From NCBI GenBank assembly GCA_021372675.1, contig JAJFTZ010000062.1:1-43210 (forward strand): DNA of 43,210 nt. Reading direction: 5' to 3'. The notes below the pieces were generated by a model. The model made no database searches, was not told the DNA's origin, and was given only the letters and a program-made list of their open reading frames with translations. The stretch is from Eubacteriales bacterium (lineage in GTDB: Bacteria > Bacillota > Clostridia > Christensenellales > CAG-138). The number at the start of each line of letters is the position of its first letter. The stretch's first letter is position 1. This document shows positions 1-7,443 of the stretch, in pieces. The translations under genes were made by a program, and so were the position numbers.

Positions 1-309
1 GAGGGCTTAGGCTTCACGGTCGTTCCCTTTGGGCAGGGCTTCAAGGACATGTCGCCCCCCACCAAGGAGCTTATGAAACTGACCCTCGAGGAAAAGTTCG
101 CCCACGGCGGGCACCCCGTGCTGCGCTGTATGGTGGACAACATCTTCATAAAGACCGATCCGGCCGGAAACATCAAGCCGGATAAGGAGAAGTCTACCGA
201 AAAGATCGACGGTGCGGTGGCGACCATCATGGCGCTCGACCGCGCGCTGCGAAATCAGGGTGGCGGCGGTGGCTCAATCTATGATGATCGCGGGCTGCTT
301 GTTCTCTGA
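1..309 (+). CDS. Phage terminase large subunit, C-terminal fragment
   Basis: The reading frame is open from base 1 and ends at a TGA, so only the last 102 residues are present and the start lies outside the window. The tail EKIDGAVATIMALDRALRN matches the end of HK97-type terminase large subunits, the ATPase/nuclease that cuts and pumps phage DNA into proheads. The walker and nuclease motifs themselves are upstream and not visible. Placement just before the portal, apart from the inserted fic gene, is the standard packaging-module order. The assignment rests on the C-terminal signature plus context. Confidence 0.8.
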   Translation, partial: EGLGFTVVPFGQGFKDMSPPTKELMKLTLEEKFAHGGHPVLRCMVDNIFIKTDPAGNIKPDKEKSTEKIDGAVATIMALDRALRNQGGGGGSIYDDRGLLVL

Positions 310-333
310 CCGCCTTCCCGTATATCGCAAGCC

Positions 334-370
334 GTATCTGCACATAATTTTGATAAACATATGCAGATAC
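334..370. promoter_or_regulatory. Palindromic operator 1 upstream of fic
   Basis: Left arm GTATCTGCACAT and right arm ATATGCAGATAC form an inverted repeat with one mismatch around an AT-rich centre. An almost identical palindrome follows 56 bases downstream. Two copies of a long palindrome in front of a gene with its own promoter suggest repressor binding sites. That the Fic protein's C-terminal winged helix binds them is inference. Confidence 0.6.
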
Positions 371-384
371 TTCGCCGATGTTCC

Positions 385-413
385 TTGATTATCTGCACAT
401 AAAGAGCTATAAT
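385..413 (+). promoter_or_regulatory. Promoter of fic
   Basis: A -35 box TTGATT (385-390), a 17-base spacer and a perfect -10 box TATAAT (408-413) lie just upstream of the fic start. The -10 sits inside the second palindrome, so a protein bound there would block RNA polymerase. A private strong promoter inside a phage late operon marks fic as independently expressed cargo. Confidence 0.75.
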
Positions 414-426
414 CATATGCAGATAC
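390..426. promoter_or_regulatory. Palindromic operator 2, overlapping the fic -10 box
   Basis: TATCTGCACAT and ATATGCAGATA form the arms. The copy shares both arms and overall length with the palindrome at 334-370, while the centres differ. It spans the TATAAT box, so its occupancy should repress fic. This is the expected layout for negative autoregulation. Confidence 0.6.
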
Positions 427-437
427 GGAGGGATTGC

Positions 438-1484
438 ATGAGAAGGTTTGATTACTCTTTTTTGAATAATGGTCTGCTCCCGGCGAAGCTGTTGAATCTC
501 ACTTCCAGCATCTATTCGCTCAGAACAATGGCAGGCACACGGAAAGACGAATATGCGAAAGTGTTCACGGAACTGGAAGCAATCGCAAAGGTGCAGTCTG
601 TCAAAAGCTCCAACGCCATAGAAGGGATCGTTACAAGTGACGACCGTATTGTGGCTATCGTAAATCAGAACAGCGCACCGCTGAATCATAATGAAGCAGA
701 AATCGCCGGGTATAGAGACGCGCTGAACGCGATACACACCGGTTATGAGCATCTGGACTTGCGGGAGGCGGATATTCTGCGTCTGCATGAAATGATGATG
801 TCGCTAGCAGGGTACGAATTCGGCGGACATTATAAGACCGATGACAACGTCATTATGGAGATCGACGCCGACGGTACTCGTAAGGTACGCTTTCGCCCGA
901 CTCCGGCGGCAGAGACTCCAACGGCGATGGAACAGCTTGAACTTGCCTATATGGAAGCCAGAAGCGATGCGAATATTAATCAGCTTCTGCTGATACCCTG
1001 TGTTGTCCTCGACTTTCTGTGCATCCATCCTTTTCGTGACGGAAACGGGAGAATGTCGCGGCTGCTTTCCCTGCTTCTGCTGTATAAGAACGGCTTTGAC
1101 GCCGGAAAGTACATTTCCTTCGAGGAGCAGATTAACAACCACAAGGCGTATTACTATGAGGCTCTGCGCCTTTCCTCCGCCGGATGGGAGACAAACGAAA
1201 ATGAGTATTTTCCCTTCATAGAAAACTCCCTGTCCATGCTGTATATGTGCTATAAGGAGTTGGACAAGCGATTTGCCGTATTGAATGGGAAGCGCATTAC
1301 GAAGAAAGCGCGGATCGAAGCGACGGTGTTGAACAGCCTTACGCCGTTGTCGAAAGCAGAGATATGTAAAATACTCCCGGATGTCAGTCCGTCGACTGTT
1401 GAAGCCGTTCTTGGCGTTATGGTGAAAGACGGGCTAATCCAGCGGCTCGGAGAAGCAAGAGCATCAAGGTATATACGCAAATAA
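438..1484 (+). CDS. Fic-domain protein (AMP transferase type) with C-terminal winged helix
   Basis: A 348-residue Fic protein. Fic enzymes transfer AMP or related groups from a nucleotide onto target side chains. The active-site loop HPFRDGNGRMSR is at residues 197-208 with His197 as catalytic base. An N-terminal S-N-A-I-E-G at residues 58-63 fits the (S/T)xxxE(G/N) inhibitory motif of class II Fic proteins, so activity is probably autoinhibited. The last ~60 residues look like a winged-helix DNA-binding domain (KAEICKIL...STVEAVLGVM). The ATG at 438 is chosen because GGAGGG lies 5 bases upstream; an in-frame start at 378 would run through the operator. The gene lies between terminase and portal, a place normally without genes, and is less GC-rich than its neighbours. 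Likely a lysogen-expressed moron; the target is unknown. Confidence 0.9.
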   Translation: MRRFDYSFLNNGLLPAKLLNLTSSIYSLRTMAGTRKDEYAKVFTELEAIAKVQSVKSSNAIEGIVTSDDRIVAIVNQNSAPLNHNEAEIAGYRDALNAIHTGYEHLDLREADILRLHEMMMSLAGYEFGGHYKTDDNVIMEIDADGTRKVRFRPTPAAETPTAMEQLELAYMEARSDANINQLLLIPCVVLDFLCIHPFRDGNGRMSRLLSLLLLYKNGFDAGKYISFEEQINNHKAYYYEALRLSSAGWETNENEYFPFIENSLSMLYMCYKELDKRFAVLNGKRITKKARIEATVLNSLTPLSKAEICKILPDVSPSTVEAVLGVMVKDGLIQRLGEARASRYIRK

Positions 1485-1544
1485 CACCTGTGAAATCTGG
1501 ATCTTGGTAAAAAGGAAGAGTAAGCAAGGTAACCGAACATACAG

Positions 1545-1574
1545 AAGCGTCTATCAAAAGATAGGCGCTTTTTT
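1545..1574 (+). terminator. Intrinsic terminator after fic
   Basis: An 11-bp stem AAGCGTCTATC / GATAGGCGCTT (one G-T pair) around AAAA is followed by further T residues. It ends the fic transcript just before the portal ribosome binding site. It also lies inside the phage late operon, so late transcription must read through it or start again. Confidence 0.75.
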
Positions 1575-1601
1575 CATGCCCATTTTTAGGAGGTGATGTC
1601 C

Positions 1602-2825
1602 ATGGGCGTATTTTCGGCGCTGTTCAAGGCGCGGGACAAGCCTCAAAACCGACTGCCGGGAAGCGATCCCGGCTTTTTCTTTGGCGGTACAACCTCGGGA
1701 AAATCGGTCAACGAGCGCTCGGCCATGCAGACCACGGCGGTGTACGCGTGTGTGCGCATCTTGGCCGAGGCGGTGGCGGGCCTCCCGCTGCATCTGTATC
1801 GGCACAAGCAGGACGGCGGCAAGGAAAAGGCGCTCGGGCACCCGCTGTATCACCTGTTGCACACCGAGCCCAACCCCGAAATGACCTCCTTCGCGTTCCG
1901 CGAAACCCTCATGACCCACCTGCTGTTGTGGGGCAACGCCTACGCGCAGATCATTCGGGACGGCGCGGGCCGGGTGCTCGCGCTGTATCCCCTGCTGCCC
2001 AGCAAGATGATCGTGGATAGGACGCCCGCCGGGCAACTTTTCTACGAATACCGGGCGGACACCGGCCCCGCGATCCTGCGCCCGCAGGACGTGCTGCACA
2101 TCCCCGGCCTCGGGTTCGACGGTCTGATCGGCTATTCCCCCATCGCCATGGCTAAGAACGCCATCGGCATGGCAATCGCCACCGAGGAGTATGGCGCGAA
2201 GTTCTTCGCCAACGGCGCAAACCCCGGCGGCGTGCTGGAGCATCCGGGCGTGGTCAAAGACCCCAAGCGCGTGCGCGAAAGCTGGAACGCCGTGTATCAG
2301 GGCAGCGGCAACGCCCACCGTATAGCAGTTCTGGAAGAGGGCATGAAGTTCAACGCCATCGGCATCCCGCCCGAGCAGGCGCAGTTTCTAGAGACGCGCA
2401 AGTTCCAGATCAACGAGATTGCTCGTATATTCCGCGTGCCGCCACACATGGTGGGCGATCTCGAAAAGAGCAGTTTCTCCAATATCGAGCAGCAGTCCCT
2501 CGAGTTCGTGAAATACACGCTTGACCCGTGGGTGGTGCGCTGGGAGCAGGCGATCCAGAAGGCGCTGCTGCTGCCGTCGGAAAAGAAAACGTACTTTTCC
2601 CGGTTCAACGTGGACGGCCTCCTGCGCGGGGATTATCAGAGTCGCATGACCGGCTACGCTACCGGTCGGCAGAACGGTTGGCTCTCGGCAAACGACATCA
2701 GGGAGATGGAGGATTTGAACCGCATCCCGGCGGAACTGGGCGGCGACCTGTACCTGATCAACGGCAACATGACCAAGCTCGCGGACGCGGGCATTTTTGC
2801 TTCTAAGGAGGAATCGGATGCATAA
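1602..2825 (+). CDS. Phage portal protein, HK97 family
   Basis: A 407-residue protein with the typical HK97-family portal pattern: an early SAMQTTAVYACVRILAEAVA segment, then MTHLLLWGNAYAQIIRD, and later FLETRKFQINEIARIFRVPPHMVGDLE with SNIEQQSLEF. Portals form the dodecameric ring at one capsid vertex through which DNA is packaged and the tail attaches. The start at 1602 follows AGGAGG (1588-1593) by 8 bases; earlier in-frame GTG and ATG codons overlap that site. The 3' end overlaps the protease gene by 8 bases, consistent with translational coupling. Confidence 0.95.
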   Translation: MGVFSALFKARDKPQNRLPGSDPGFFFGGTTSGKSVNERSAMQTTAVYACVRILAEAVAGLPLHLYRHKQDGGKEKALGHPLYHLLHTEPNPEMTSFAFRETLMTHLLLWGNAYAQIIRDGAGRVLALYPLLPSKMIVDRTPAGQLFYEYRADTGPAILRPQDVLHIPGLGFDGLIGYSPIAMAKNAIGMAIATEEYGAKFFANGANPGGVLEHPGVVKDPKRVRESWNAVYQGSGNAHRIAVLEEGMKFNAIGIPPEQAQFLETRKFQINEIARIFRVPPHMVGDLEKSSFSNIEQQSLEFVKYTLDPWVVRWEQAIQKALLLPSEKKTYFSRFNVDGLLRGDYQSRMTGYATGRQNGWLSANDIREMEDLNRIPAELGGDLYLINGNMTKLADAGIFASKEESDA

Positions 2826-3519
2826 GCGGTTTTGGAATTGGGTGAAGAACGAGGACGGCGCGCGCACCCTGCGTCTCGACGGAGCAATCGCCGAGGAGAG
2901 CTGGCTCGGGGATGAGGTAACGCCCCAGCAGTTCAAAGCGGAACTGCATTCCGGCGAGGGCGATATCACCGTCTGGATCAATAGTCCGGGTGGGGATGTG
3001 TTCGCCGCCGCGCAAATCTACAACATGCTCATGGAGTACAAGGGCAAGGTGACCGTCAAGATCGACGGCATCGCGGCCAGCGCCGCCAGCGTGATCGCCA
3101 TGGCGGGCGGCGAGGTGTACATGTCGCCGGTCAGTATGCTCATGATCCACAACCCCATGACCGTTGCCATAGGCGACAGCGCGGAAATGGCAAAGGCCGT
3201 CGCCATGCTCGACGAAGTCAAGGAATCGATCATCAACGCCTACGAATTGAAGTCCGGCCTTTCCCGCGCGCGGATATCCCACCTCATGGACGCGGAAACG
3301 TGGCTGAACGCCAAGAAGGCCGTAGAGATCAAGTTCGTTGACGGCATCCTGTTCACCGGCGAGGAGGAAGACATGCCCGGCGTAGAGGATTCGGGCGGGC
3401 TGATATTCAGCAGACAGGCGGTCACGAATTCGATCCTAAAAAAGCTGCCGCAGCCGGAAAAACACGCAGGTATCCCGATCGAGTCGCTGGAAAAGCGGCT
3501 TTTTTTATTGAAGCCATAA
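2818..3519 (+). CDS. ClpP-like prohead protease
   Basis: A 233-residue serine protease of the ClpP fold, used by many siphophages to mature the capsid. INSPGGDVFAAAQIYNML matches the ClpP oxyanion region; the catalytic serine is Ser88 in GIAASAAS and the catalytic histidine His111 in MLMIHNP. The start at 2818 follows AAGGAGG; an in-frame start at 2797 overlaps that site. The gene sits between portal and major capsid as expected. It likely cleaves the N-terminal scaffolding segment of the next protein. Confidence 0.93.
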   Translation: MHKRFWNWVKNEDGARTLRLDGAIAEESWLGDEVTPQQFKAELHSGEGDITVWINSPGGDVFAAAQIYNMLMEYKGKVTVKIDGIAASAASVIAMAGGEVYMSPVSMLMIHNPMTVAIGDSAEMAKAVAMLDEVKESIINAYELKSGLSRARISHLMDAETWLNAKKAVEIKFVDGILFTGEEEDMPGVEDSGGLIFSRQAVTNSILKKLPQPEKHAGIPIESLEKRLFLLKP

Positions 3520-3538
3520 ATCGAAGGAGGAACTTTAC

Positions 3539-4741
3539 ATGAGCAAAATTCTCGAACTGCGCGAAAAGCGCGCGAAGGCGTGGGAAGCCGCCAAGGCGTT
3601 TCTGGACAGCAAGCGCGGCAACGACGGTCTCTTGACCGCCGAGGACGCCGCTACCTACGACAAAATGGAGGCCGACGTGGTGTCGCTGGGCAAGGAAGTC
3701 GAGCGCCTCGAGCGGCAGGCCGTGGTCGATCTGGAGCTTAGTAAGCCGACCTCCGCCCCTATCACGGGCAGGCCCGCGCACGCGCCGGACGGAGAAACCA
3801 AGACCGGCCGCGCGACAGACGATTACAAGCGCGCGTTTTGGAACGTTATGCGCTCGAAGGCCGCCCGCCCTGAGGTGTTGGACGCGTTGCAGATCGGCAC
3901 CGACTCCGAGGGCGGGTTTCTTGTCCCGGACGAGTTCGAGCACACGTTGGTGGAGGCGTTGCAGGAAGAAAACATATTCCGCTCCCTCGCCCACGTTATC
4001 CAGACCTCCAGCGGCGACCGCAAGATTCCGGTTACCACGACCAAGGGTACCGCGTCGTGGGTGGACGAGGAAGGTCTGATCCCCGAAAGCGACGACGCGT
4101 TCGGACAGGTGTCTATTTCGGCGTTCAAGCTCGCGACCATGCTCAAGGTTTCCGAGGAGTTGTTGAACGACAGCGTGTTTAATCTTGAGACCTACATCGC
4201 AACCGAATTCGCCCGCCGCATCGGCAACCGCGAGGAGGAATCCTTTTTCATCGGCGACGGCGCGGGCAAACCCACCGGCGTATTCGCGGTGGTCGGCGGC
4301 GCGGAGCTGGGTGTGACGACGGCGAGCGCAACGGCCATCACGGCCGACGAGATCATCGACCTGTTCTACTCGCTCAAATCCCCCTATCGGAAAAAGGCCG
4401 TATTCGTGACCAACGATTCGACCGTGAAGGCGATCCGCAAGCTCAAGGACAATCAGGGCCAGTACCTCTGGCAGCCGTCCATAACGGCGGGCACACCGGA
4501 TACCATACTCAACCGTCCCGTCAAGACCTCCGCGTATGTCCCCGTGATCGCATCCGAATCCAAGCCTATCGCGTTTGGCGACTTCCAATATTACTGGATT
4601 GCGGACAGGCAGGGCCGCTCCTTCAAGCGCCTCAACGAGCTGTATGCGCCCACCGGCCAGGTCGGCTTCATGGCTTCTCAGCGCGTGGACGGCAAGCTCA
4701 TTTTGCCTGAAGCCATCAAGGTGCTGAAAATGAAGGCGTAG
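3539..4741 (+). CDS. HK97-family major capsid protein
   Basis: A 400-residue major head subunit. The first ~100 residues are highly charged and predicted helical (KILELREKRAKAWEAAKAFL; later KMEADVVSLGKEVERLERQA), as in the scaffolding delta domain removed during HK97 maturation. The core contains SEGGFLVPDEFEHTLVEAL and later KTSAYVPVI...AFGDFQYYWIADRQG, both typical of this family. AAGGAGG lies 8 bases before the ATG. It directly follows the ClpP-like protease that presumably processes it. Confidence 0.95.
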   Translation: MSKILELREKRAKAWEAAKAFLDSKRGNDGLLTAEDAATYDKMEADVVSLGKEVERLERQAVVDLELSKPTSAPITGRPAHAPDGETKTGRATDDYKRAFWNVMRSKAARPEVLDALQIGTDSEGGFLVPDEFEHTLVEALQEENIFRSLAHVIQTSSGDRKIPVTTTKGTASWVDEEGLIPESDDAFGQVSISAFKLATMLKVSEELLNDSVFNLETYIATEFARRIGNREEESFFIGDGAGKPTGVFAVVGGAELGVTTASATAITADEIIDLFYSLKSPYRKKAVFVTNDSTVKAIRKLKDNQGQYLWQPSITAGTPDTILNRPVKTSAYVPVIASESKPIAFGDFQYYWIADRQGRSFKRLNELYAPTGQVGFMASQRVDGKLILPEAIKVLKMKA

Positions 4742-4762
4742 TAAACGAAAGGCGGTGGCGGC

Positions 4763-5074
4763 ATGGAGCTGCTGGAAAAGGTTAAAAAGAACCTGATCCT
4801 CCAACACGATGGGGACGACGCGCTTTTAGGGAGCTACATTGCCGCCGCCGTCGCATATGCCGAGGGCTTCCAGAAAAAAGCGCCGGGCAGCTACTCCGTC
4901 GAGGCCAGCATGACGCCCGCCACCGGGCAGGCAATCGTCATGCTGGCCTCGCTCTTTTACGAGAGCCGGGACGGCGGCACGGGCGGCTTCTTCGCGGATA
5001 CCGCGCAGGCGGCGCGGCAGGCATGGGCGACGGTCGACATGCTGCTTAGGCTCGACAAGGATTGGCAGGTGTAG
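4763..5074 (+). CDS. Head-tail connector, HK97 gp6-like
   Basis: A 103-residue protein with the helical pattern of gp6-like/DNA-packaging adaptors: MELLEKVKKNLIL...DDALLGSYIAAAVAYAEGFQ, then AIVMLASLFYESRDGG. These form a ring under the portal. The position directly after the capsid gene supports this. The sequence across its start (18 bases, AAGGCGGTGGCGGCATGG) recurs exactly at the tape measure gene start. Confidence 0.75.
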   Translation: MELLEKVKKNLILQHDGDDALLGSYIAAAVAYAEGFQKKAPGSYSVEASMTPATGQAIVMLASLFYESRDGGTGGFFADTAQAARQAWATVDMLLRLDKDWQV

Positions 5075-5077
5075 CGC

Positions 5078-5416
5078 ATGGGGCTTGGCAGGATGGACGC
5101 TTTTATCGAGATCGTGGCGGCAACGGTCGCCAAGGATGACGAGGGTTTTGCCACAACGACCGACACGGTGCTCGCCAAAGTCCGGGCATATAAGGAAGAT
5201 CGCCAAGGGCGCTCTCGGGAGCGGCGGGATGCGGGCGCGGCGTTTTCATCGGCAACGACGCTGTTCCGCTTCCGCACCATCCCCTCGCTCAACATCACAA
5301 CCGCCCACGCGATACGCTGCGGCGGCGAGAGATACACCATCGTGAGCGTGGCGGACATGCGCGGCATGTACGTCGAGGTGCTGGCGGAAAGCGTCATGCC
5401 CAAAGGAGGCGATTAG
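5078..5416 (+). CDS. Head-tail adaptor / head closure protein
   Basis: A 112-residue protein resembling the SPP1 gp16-type head-tail joining family. It is short and beta-rich, with TTLFRFRTIP and RCGGERYTIVSVADM, the usual pattern of these closure proteins. The start is 3 bases after the previous stop. Family membership is from pattern and synteny rather than an invariant motif. Confidence 0.7.
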   Translation: MGLGRMDAFIEIVAATVAKDDEGFATTTDTVLAKVRAYKEDRQGRSRERRDAGAAFSSATTLFRFRTIPSLNITTAHAIRCGGERYTIVSVADMRGMYVEVLAESVMPKGGD

Positions 5417-5417
5417 T

Positions 5418-5849
5418 TTGGCAAAAGCACAAATCCAGATGCCGGAGCAGCTCATGGCCTCGCTGGAGGCGCTGGGCGACAAGACGGACGGCATCATACA
5501 GTCCGCGCTCGAAGCGGGCGCGGAGGTTGTGGTTTCAAAAGTGCGTGGCAACCTCGCCTCGGTTATCGGGCGAGGGTTGAAGGCACGGCGGCGCTCCACG
5601 GGCAGGCTGCTGGCTGCGTTGGGCGTGTCGCCTGTCAAGATCGACAACAAAGGCATCCACAACCTCAAGGTCGGGTTCAGCGAACCACGGCGCGGCGGCG
5701 GGAGCAACGCCAAGCTCGCCACCATCCTCGAATACGGCAAGTCGGGCCAGCCCGCCAAGCCGTTTTTGAAGCCCGCGCGCTCGGCGTCGCGCGCACCCTG
5801 CATCGCGGCCATGCAGCAGAAGTTCGAGGAGGAGGTGAACGGCATATGA
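5418..5849 (+). CDS. HK97 gp10-like tail component
   Basis: A 143-residue protein of the HK97-gp10/minor tail type, thought to help join head and tail. Diagnostic pattern: a helical N-terminus (PEQLMASLEALGDK...IQSALEAGAEVVV) and a C-terminal ILEYGKSGQPAKPFLKPA segment found across the family. The start codon is TTG, chosen because AAAGGAGG lies 8 bases before it and no suitable ATG is nearby. It overlaps the next gene by 4 bases. Confidence 0.85.
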   Translation: MAKAQIQMPEQLMASLEALGDKTDGIIQSALEAGAEVVVSKVRGNLASVIGRGLKARRRSTGRLLAALGVSPVKIDNKGIHNLKVGFSEPRRGGGSNAKLATILEYGKSGQPAKPFLKPARSASRAPCIAAMQQKFEEEVNGI

Positions 5850-6187
5850 GCCTGTTGAAGGAAGTCAAATCCGTATTCGACGCGCTCGGCATCCCGGCGG
5901 AAACGGGAACGTTCAGCGATCCGCCGCCCGACCGGTACGCACTCATAACGCCCATGGCGGACATGTACGGGCTGTTCGCGGACAACCGGGCGCTGTTTGA
6001 AACGCAGGAGGCGCGGCTCTCGCTCTTTGACAAGGGCGCGTACACGGCGTTCAAAAACATGGTGGTCAGGGTGCTTATTGATGCGGGGCTGACAATAACC
6101 GGCGGGATATACCTCGGGCGCGAGGCGGACACCGGCTATCACCACTACGCCATCGACGTGGCAAAAGAATACGCACTGGAGGAATAA
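5846..6187 (+). CDS. Tail terminator / tail completion protein
   Basis: A 113-residue protein in the slot normally held by the tail terminator, between the gp10-like protein and major tail protein. It shows an N-terminal helix (SLLKEVKSVFDALGIPAETG), then RYALITPM and a conserved-looking C-terminus ending YHHYAIDVAKEYALEE. An ATGA overlap couples it to the upstream gene. Function is inferred mainly from order and size. Confidence 0.65.
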   Translation: MSLLKEVKSVFDALGIPAETGTFSDPPPDRYALITPMADMYGLFADNRALFETQEARLSLFDKGAYTAFKNMVVRVLIDAGLTITGGIYLGREADTGYHHYAIDVAKEYALEE

Positions 6188-6188
6188 T

Positions 6189-6776
6189 ATGGCAACGATT
6201 GGATTGGACAGGCTGTTCTATTCGAGAATCACGGAATTGGACGGCATTGAAACATACGGCCCGCCCAAGGTGCTGGCAAAGGCGATCAAGGCGGATTTGT
6301 CCGTCGAGCTGATAGAGGCCATCCTGTACGCAGACGATGGCGCGGCGGAGGTGGTTAAGGAATTCAAGAGCGGCAAGCTCAGCCTTGGCGTGGACGATAT
6401 CGGCACCACGGGCGCCGAGGAGCTCACGGGCGCTGTTGCGGATGATAATGGCGTGCTCATATCGGGCGGCGAGGACATCGGCGCGCCGGTTGCAATCGGC
6501 TTCCGGGCGCAGAAGGCAAACGGCAGATATCGGTATTTCTGGCTGTACCGCGTAATCTTCGGCCTACCCGCAACCAACCTGCAGACCAAGAGCGACTCGA
6601 TTTCGTTCCAGACGCCGACGATCGAGGGTACGGTCATGCGCAGAAACCGGCTGGACGCAAACGGGAGGCACCCGTGGAAGGCGGAGGTCACCGAGGGGGA
6701 CGCCGGGGTTGCGCCCTCCACCATATCGGAATGGTTCATTGAAGTGTACGAGCCGATCTTTACCCCGCAGCCATAA
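6189..6776 (+). CDS. Phage major tail protein, phi13 type
   Basis: A 195-residue tail tube subunit. The N-terminus ATIGLDRLFYSRITE and the segment LSVELIEAILYADDGAAE are characteristic of phi13-family major tail proteins, which polymerise into the siphophage tail tube. It is followed by the tail assembly chaperone, as usual. The start is one base after the preceding stop. Confidence 0.9.
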   Translation: MATIGLDRLFYSRITELDGIETYGPPKVLAKAIKADLSVELIEAILYADDGAAEVVKEFKSGKLSLGVDDIGTTGAEELTGAVADDNGVLISGGEDIGAPVAIGFRAQKANGRYRYFWLYRVIFGLPATNLQTKSDSISFQTPTIEGTVMRRNRLDANGRHPWKAEVTEGDAGVAPSTISEWFIEVYEPIFTPQP

Positions 6777-6786
6777 AGGAGGAAAT

Positions 6787-7173
6787 ATGGAAAACGACAG
6801 AACGGCTATGATTACGATCGGCGGGGACGAGCATGCGCTCGTCCTCACTACGCGCGCGACAAAGGAGATTTCCAAGCGGTACGGCGGGTTGGAAAACCTC
6901 GGTGATAAGCTGCTCCAATCCGATGATTTTACGCTCGCGATCGATGAGGTGGTGTGGCTCGTTACCCTGCTCGCCAACCAGAGCGTGCAGGTACATAACC
7001 TGCGGCACCCAAAGGACGCCCGCCCGCTTCTCACCGAGGAGGCGGTGGAACTACTCACTTCGCCTGCCGACTTGGCAAAATGCAAGAGCGCGATCATGGA
7101 GGCCATGTATCGCGGCACAGCACGGCATATCGAGAGCGAGGACAATTCTGGAAAAAACGTGCAGGCCGGGTAA
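6787..7173 (+). CDS. Tail assembly chaperone, short (G-like) product
   Basis: A 128-residue protein in the position of lambda gpG: after the major tail protein, before the tape measure. It binds the tape measure protein during tail assembly (family role). The start follows GGAGGAAAT. Near its end the frame contains the heptamer A_AAA_AAC (7152-7158) with the zero-frame stop only 13 bases further on, and a stem-loop starts 6 bases after the heptamer. A fraction of ribosomes should shift -1 and continue into the 7158-7361 frame. Confidence 0.85.
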   Translation: MENDRTAMITIGGDEHALVLTTRATKEISKRYGGLENLGDKLLQSDDFTLAIDEVVWLVTLLANQSVQVHNLRHPKDARPLLTEEAVELLTSPADLAKCKSAIMEAMYRGTARHIESEDNSGKNVQAG

Positions 7174-7197
7174 GCGATGAGGAATTGTTTGCCCGGC
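7152..7197 (+). promoter_or_regulatory. Programmed -1 ribosomal frameshift signal
   Basis: Canonical slippery heptamer A AAA AAC at 7152-7158 in the zero frame, a 6-base spacer, then a 10-bp stem: GCCGGGTAAG (7165-7174) with TTTGCCCGGC (7188-7197), 8 Watson-Crick and 2 G-U pairs, and a 13-base loop. The zero-frame stop lies inside the 5' arm. Heptamer, spacing and hairpin agree with known -1 frameshift sites of phage tail assembly chaperones. Confidence 0.85.
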
Positions 7198-7361
7198 TGA
7201 TCTATTACGGGGTGAGCCAGCTCCATCGCGCGGAGCCGGATGTATGGCTCATGCCGCTCGGGTACCTGCTCGACCAGTGGGAGGCACACAAGCAGTTCCA
7301 CGGGCTGGCTCGACCCAAGCGCGAGTATTTTATTGAGGATATTATTCCTAACGGCATTTGA
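7158..7361 (+). CDS. Tail assembly chaperone, -1 frameshift extension (GT-like)
   Basis: Read after a -1 slip at 7158, this frame adds 67 residues (RAGRVSDEELFARLIYYGVS...) to give a fused protein of about 191 residues from 6787. The extension frame contains no ATG after the slip site, so independent translation is unlikely. In lambda the T domain of gpGT recruits tail tube subunits to the tape measure; the same role is expected here. Its stop is followed closely by the promoter of the inserted CPBP gene. Confidence 0.8.
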   Translation, partial: RAGRVSDEELFARLIYYGVSQLHRAEPDVWLMPLGYLLDQWEAHKQFHGLARPKREYFIEDIIPNGI

Positions 7362-7386
7362 AACGTATTACCAAATATGATATATT
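7358..7386 (+). promoter_or_regulatory. Promoter of the CPBP protease gene
   Basis: A -35 box TTGAAA (7358-7363), a 17-base spacer and a -10 box TATATT (7381-7386) begin within the last codons of the chaperone extension. Both hexamers match consensus at 5 of 6 positions. With the terminator at 8273 this makes the gene a self-contained unit inside the tail operon. Confidence 0.7.
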
Positions 7387-7443
7387 TCATTTGTCGTTAG
7401 GAATAAACAACAGGAATTTATTGGGGGAAAAGAGGCGCTTAAG

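Noticed and set aside
3422..4807. 461-residue open frame opposite the major capsid gene
   Set aside because: It mirrors a GC-rich gene on the other strand, has no ribosome binding site or family pattern, and conflicts with a certain capsid gene.
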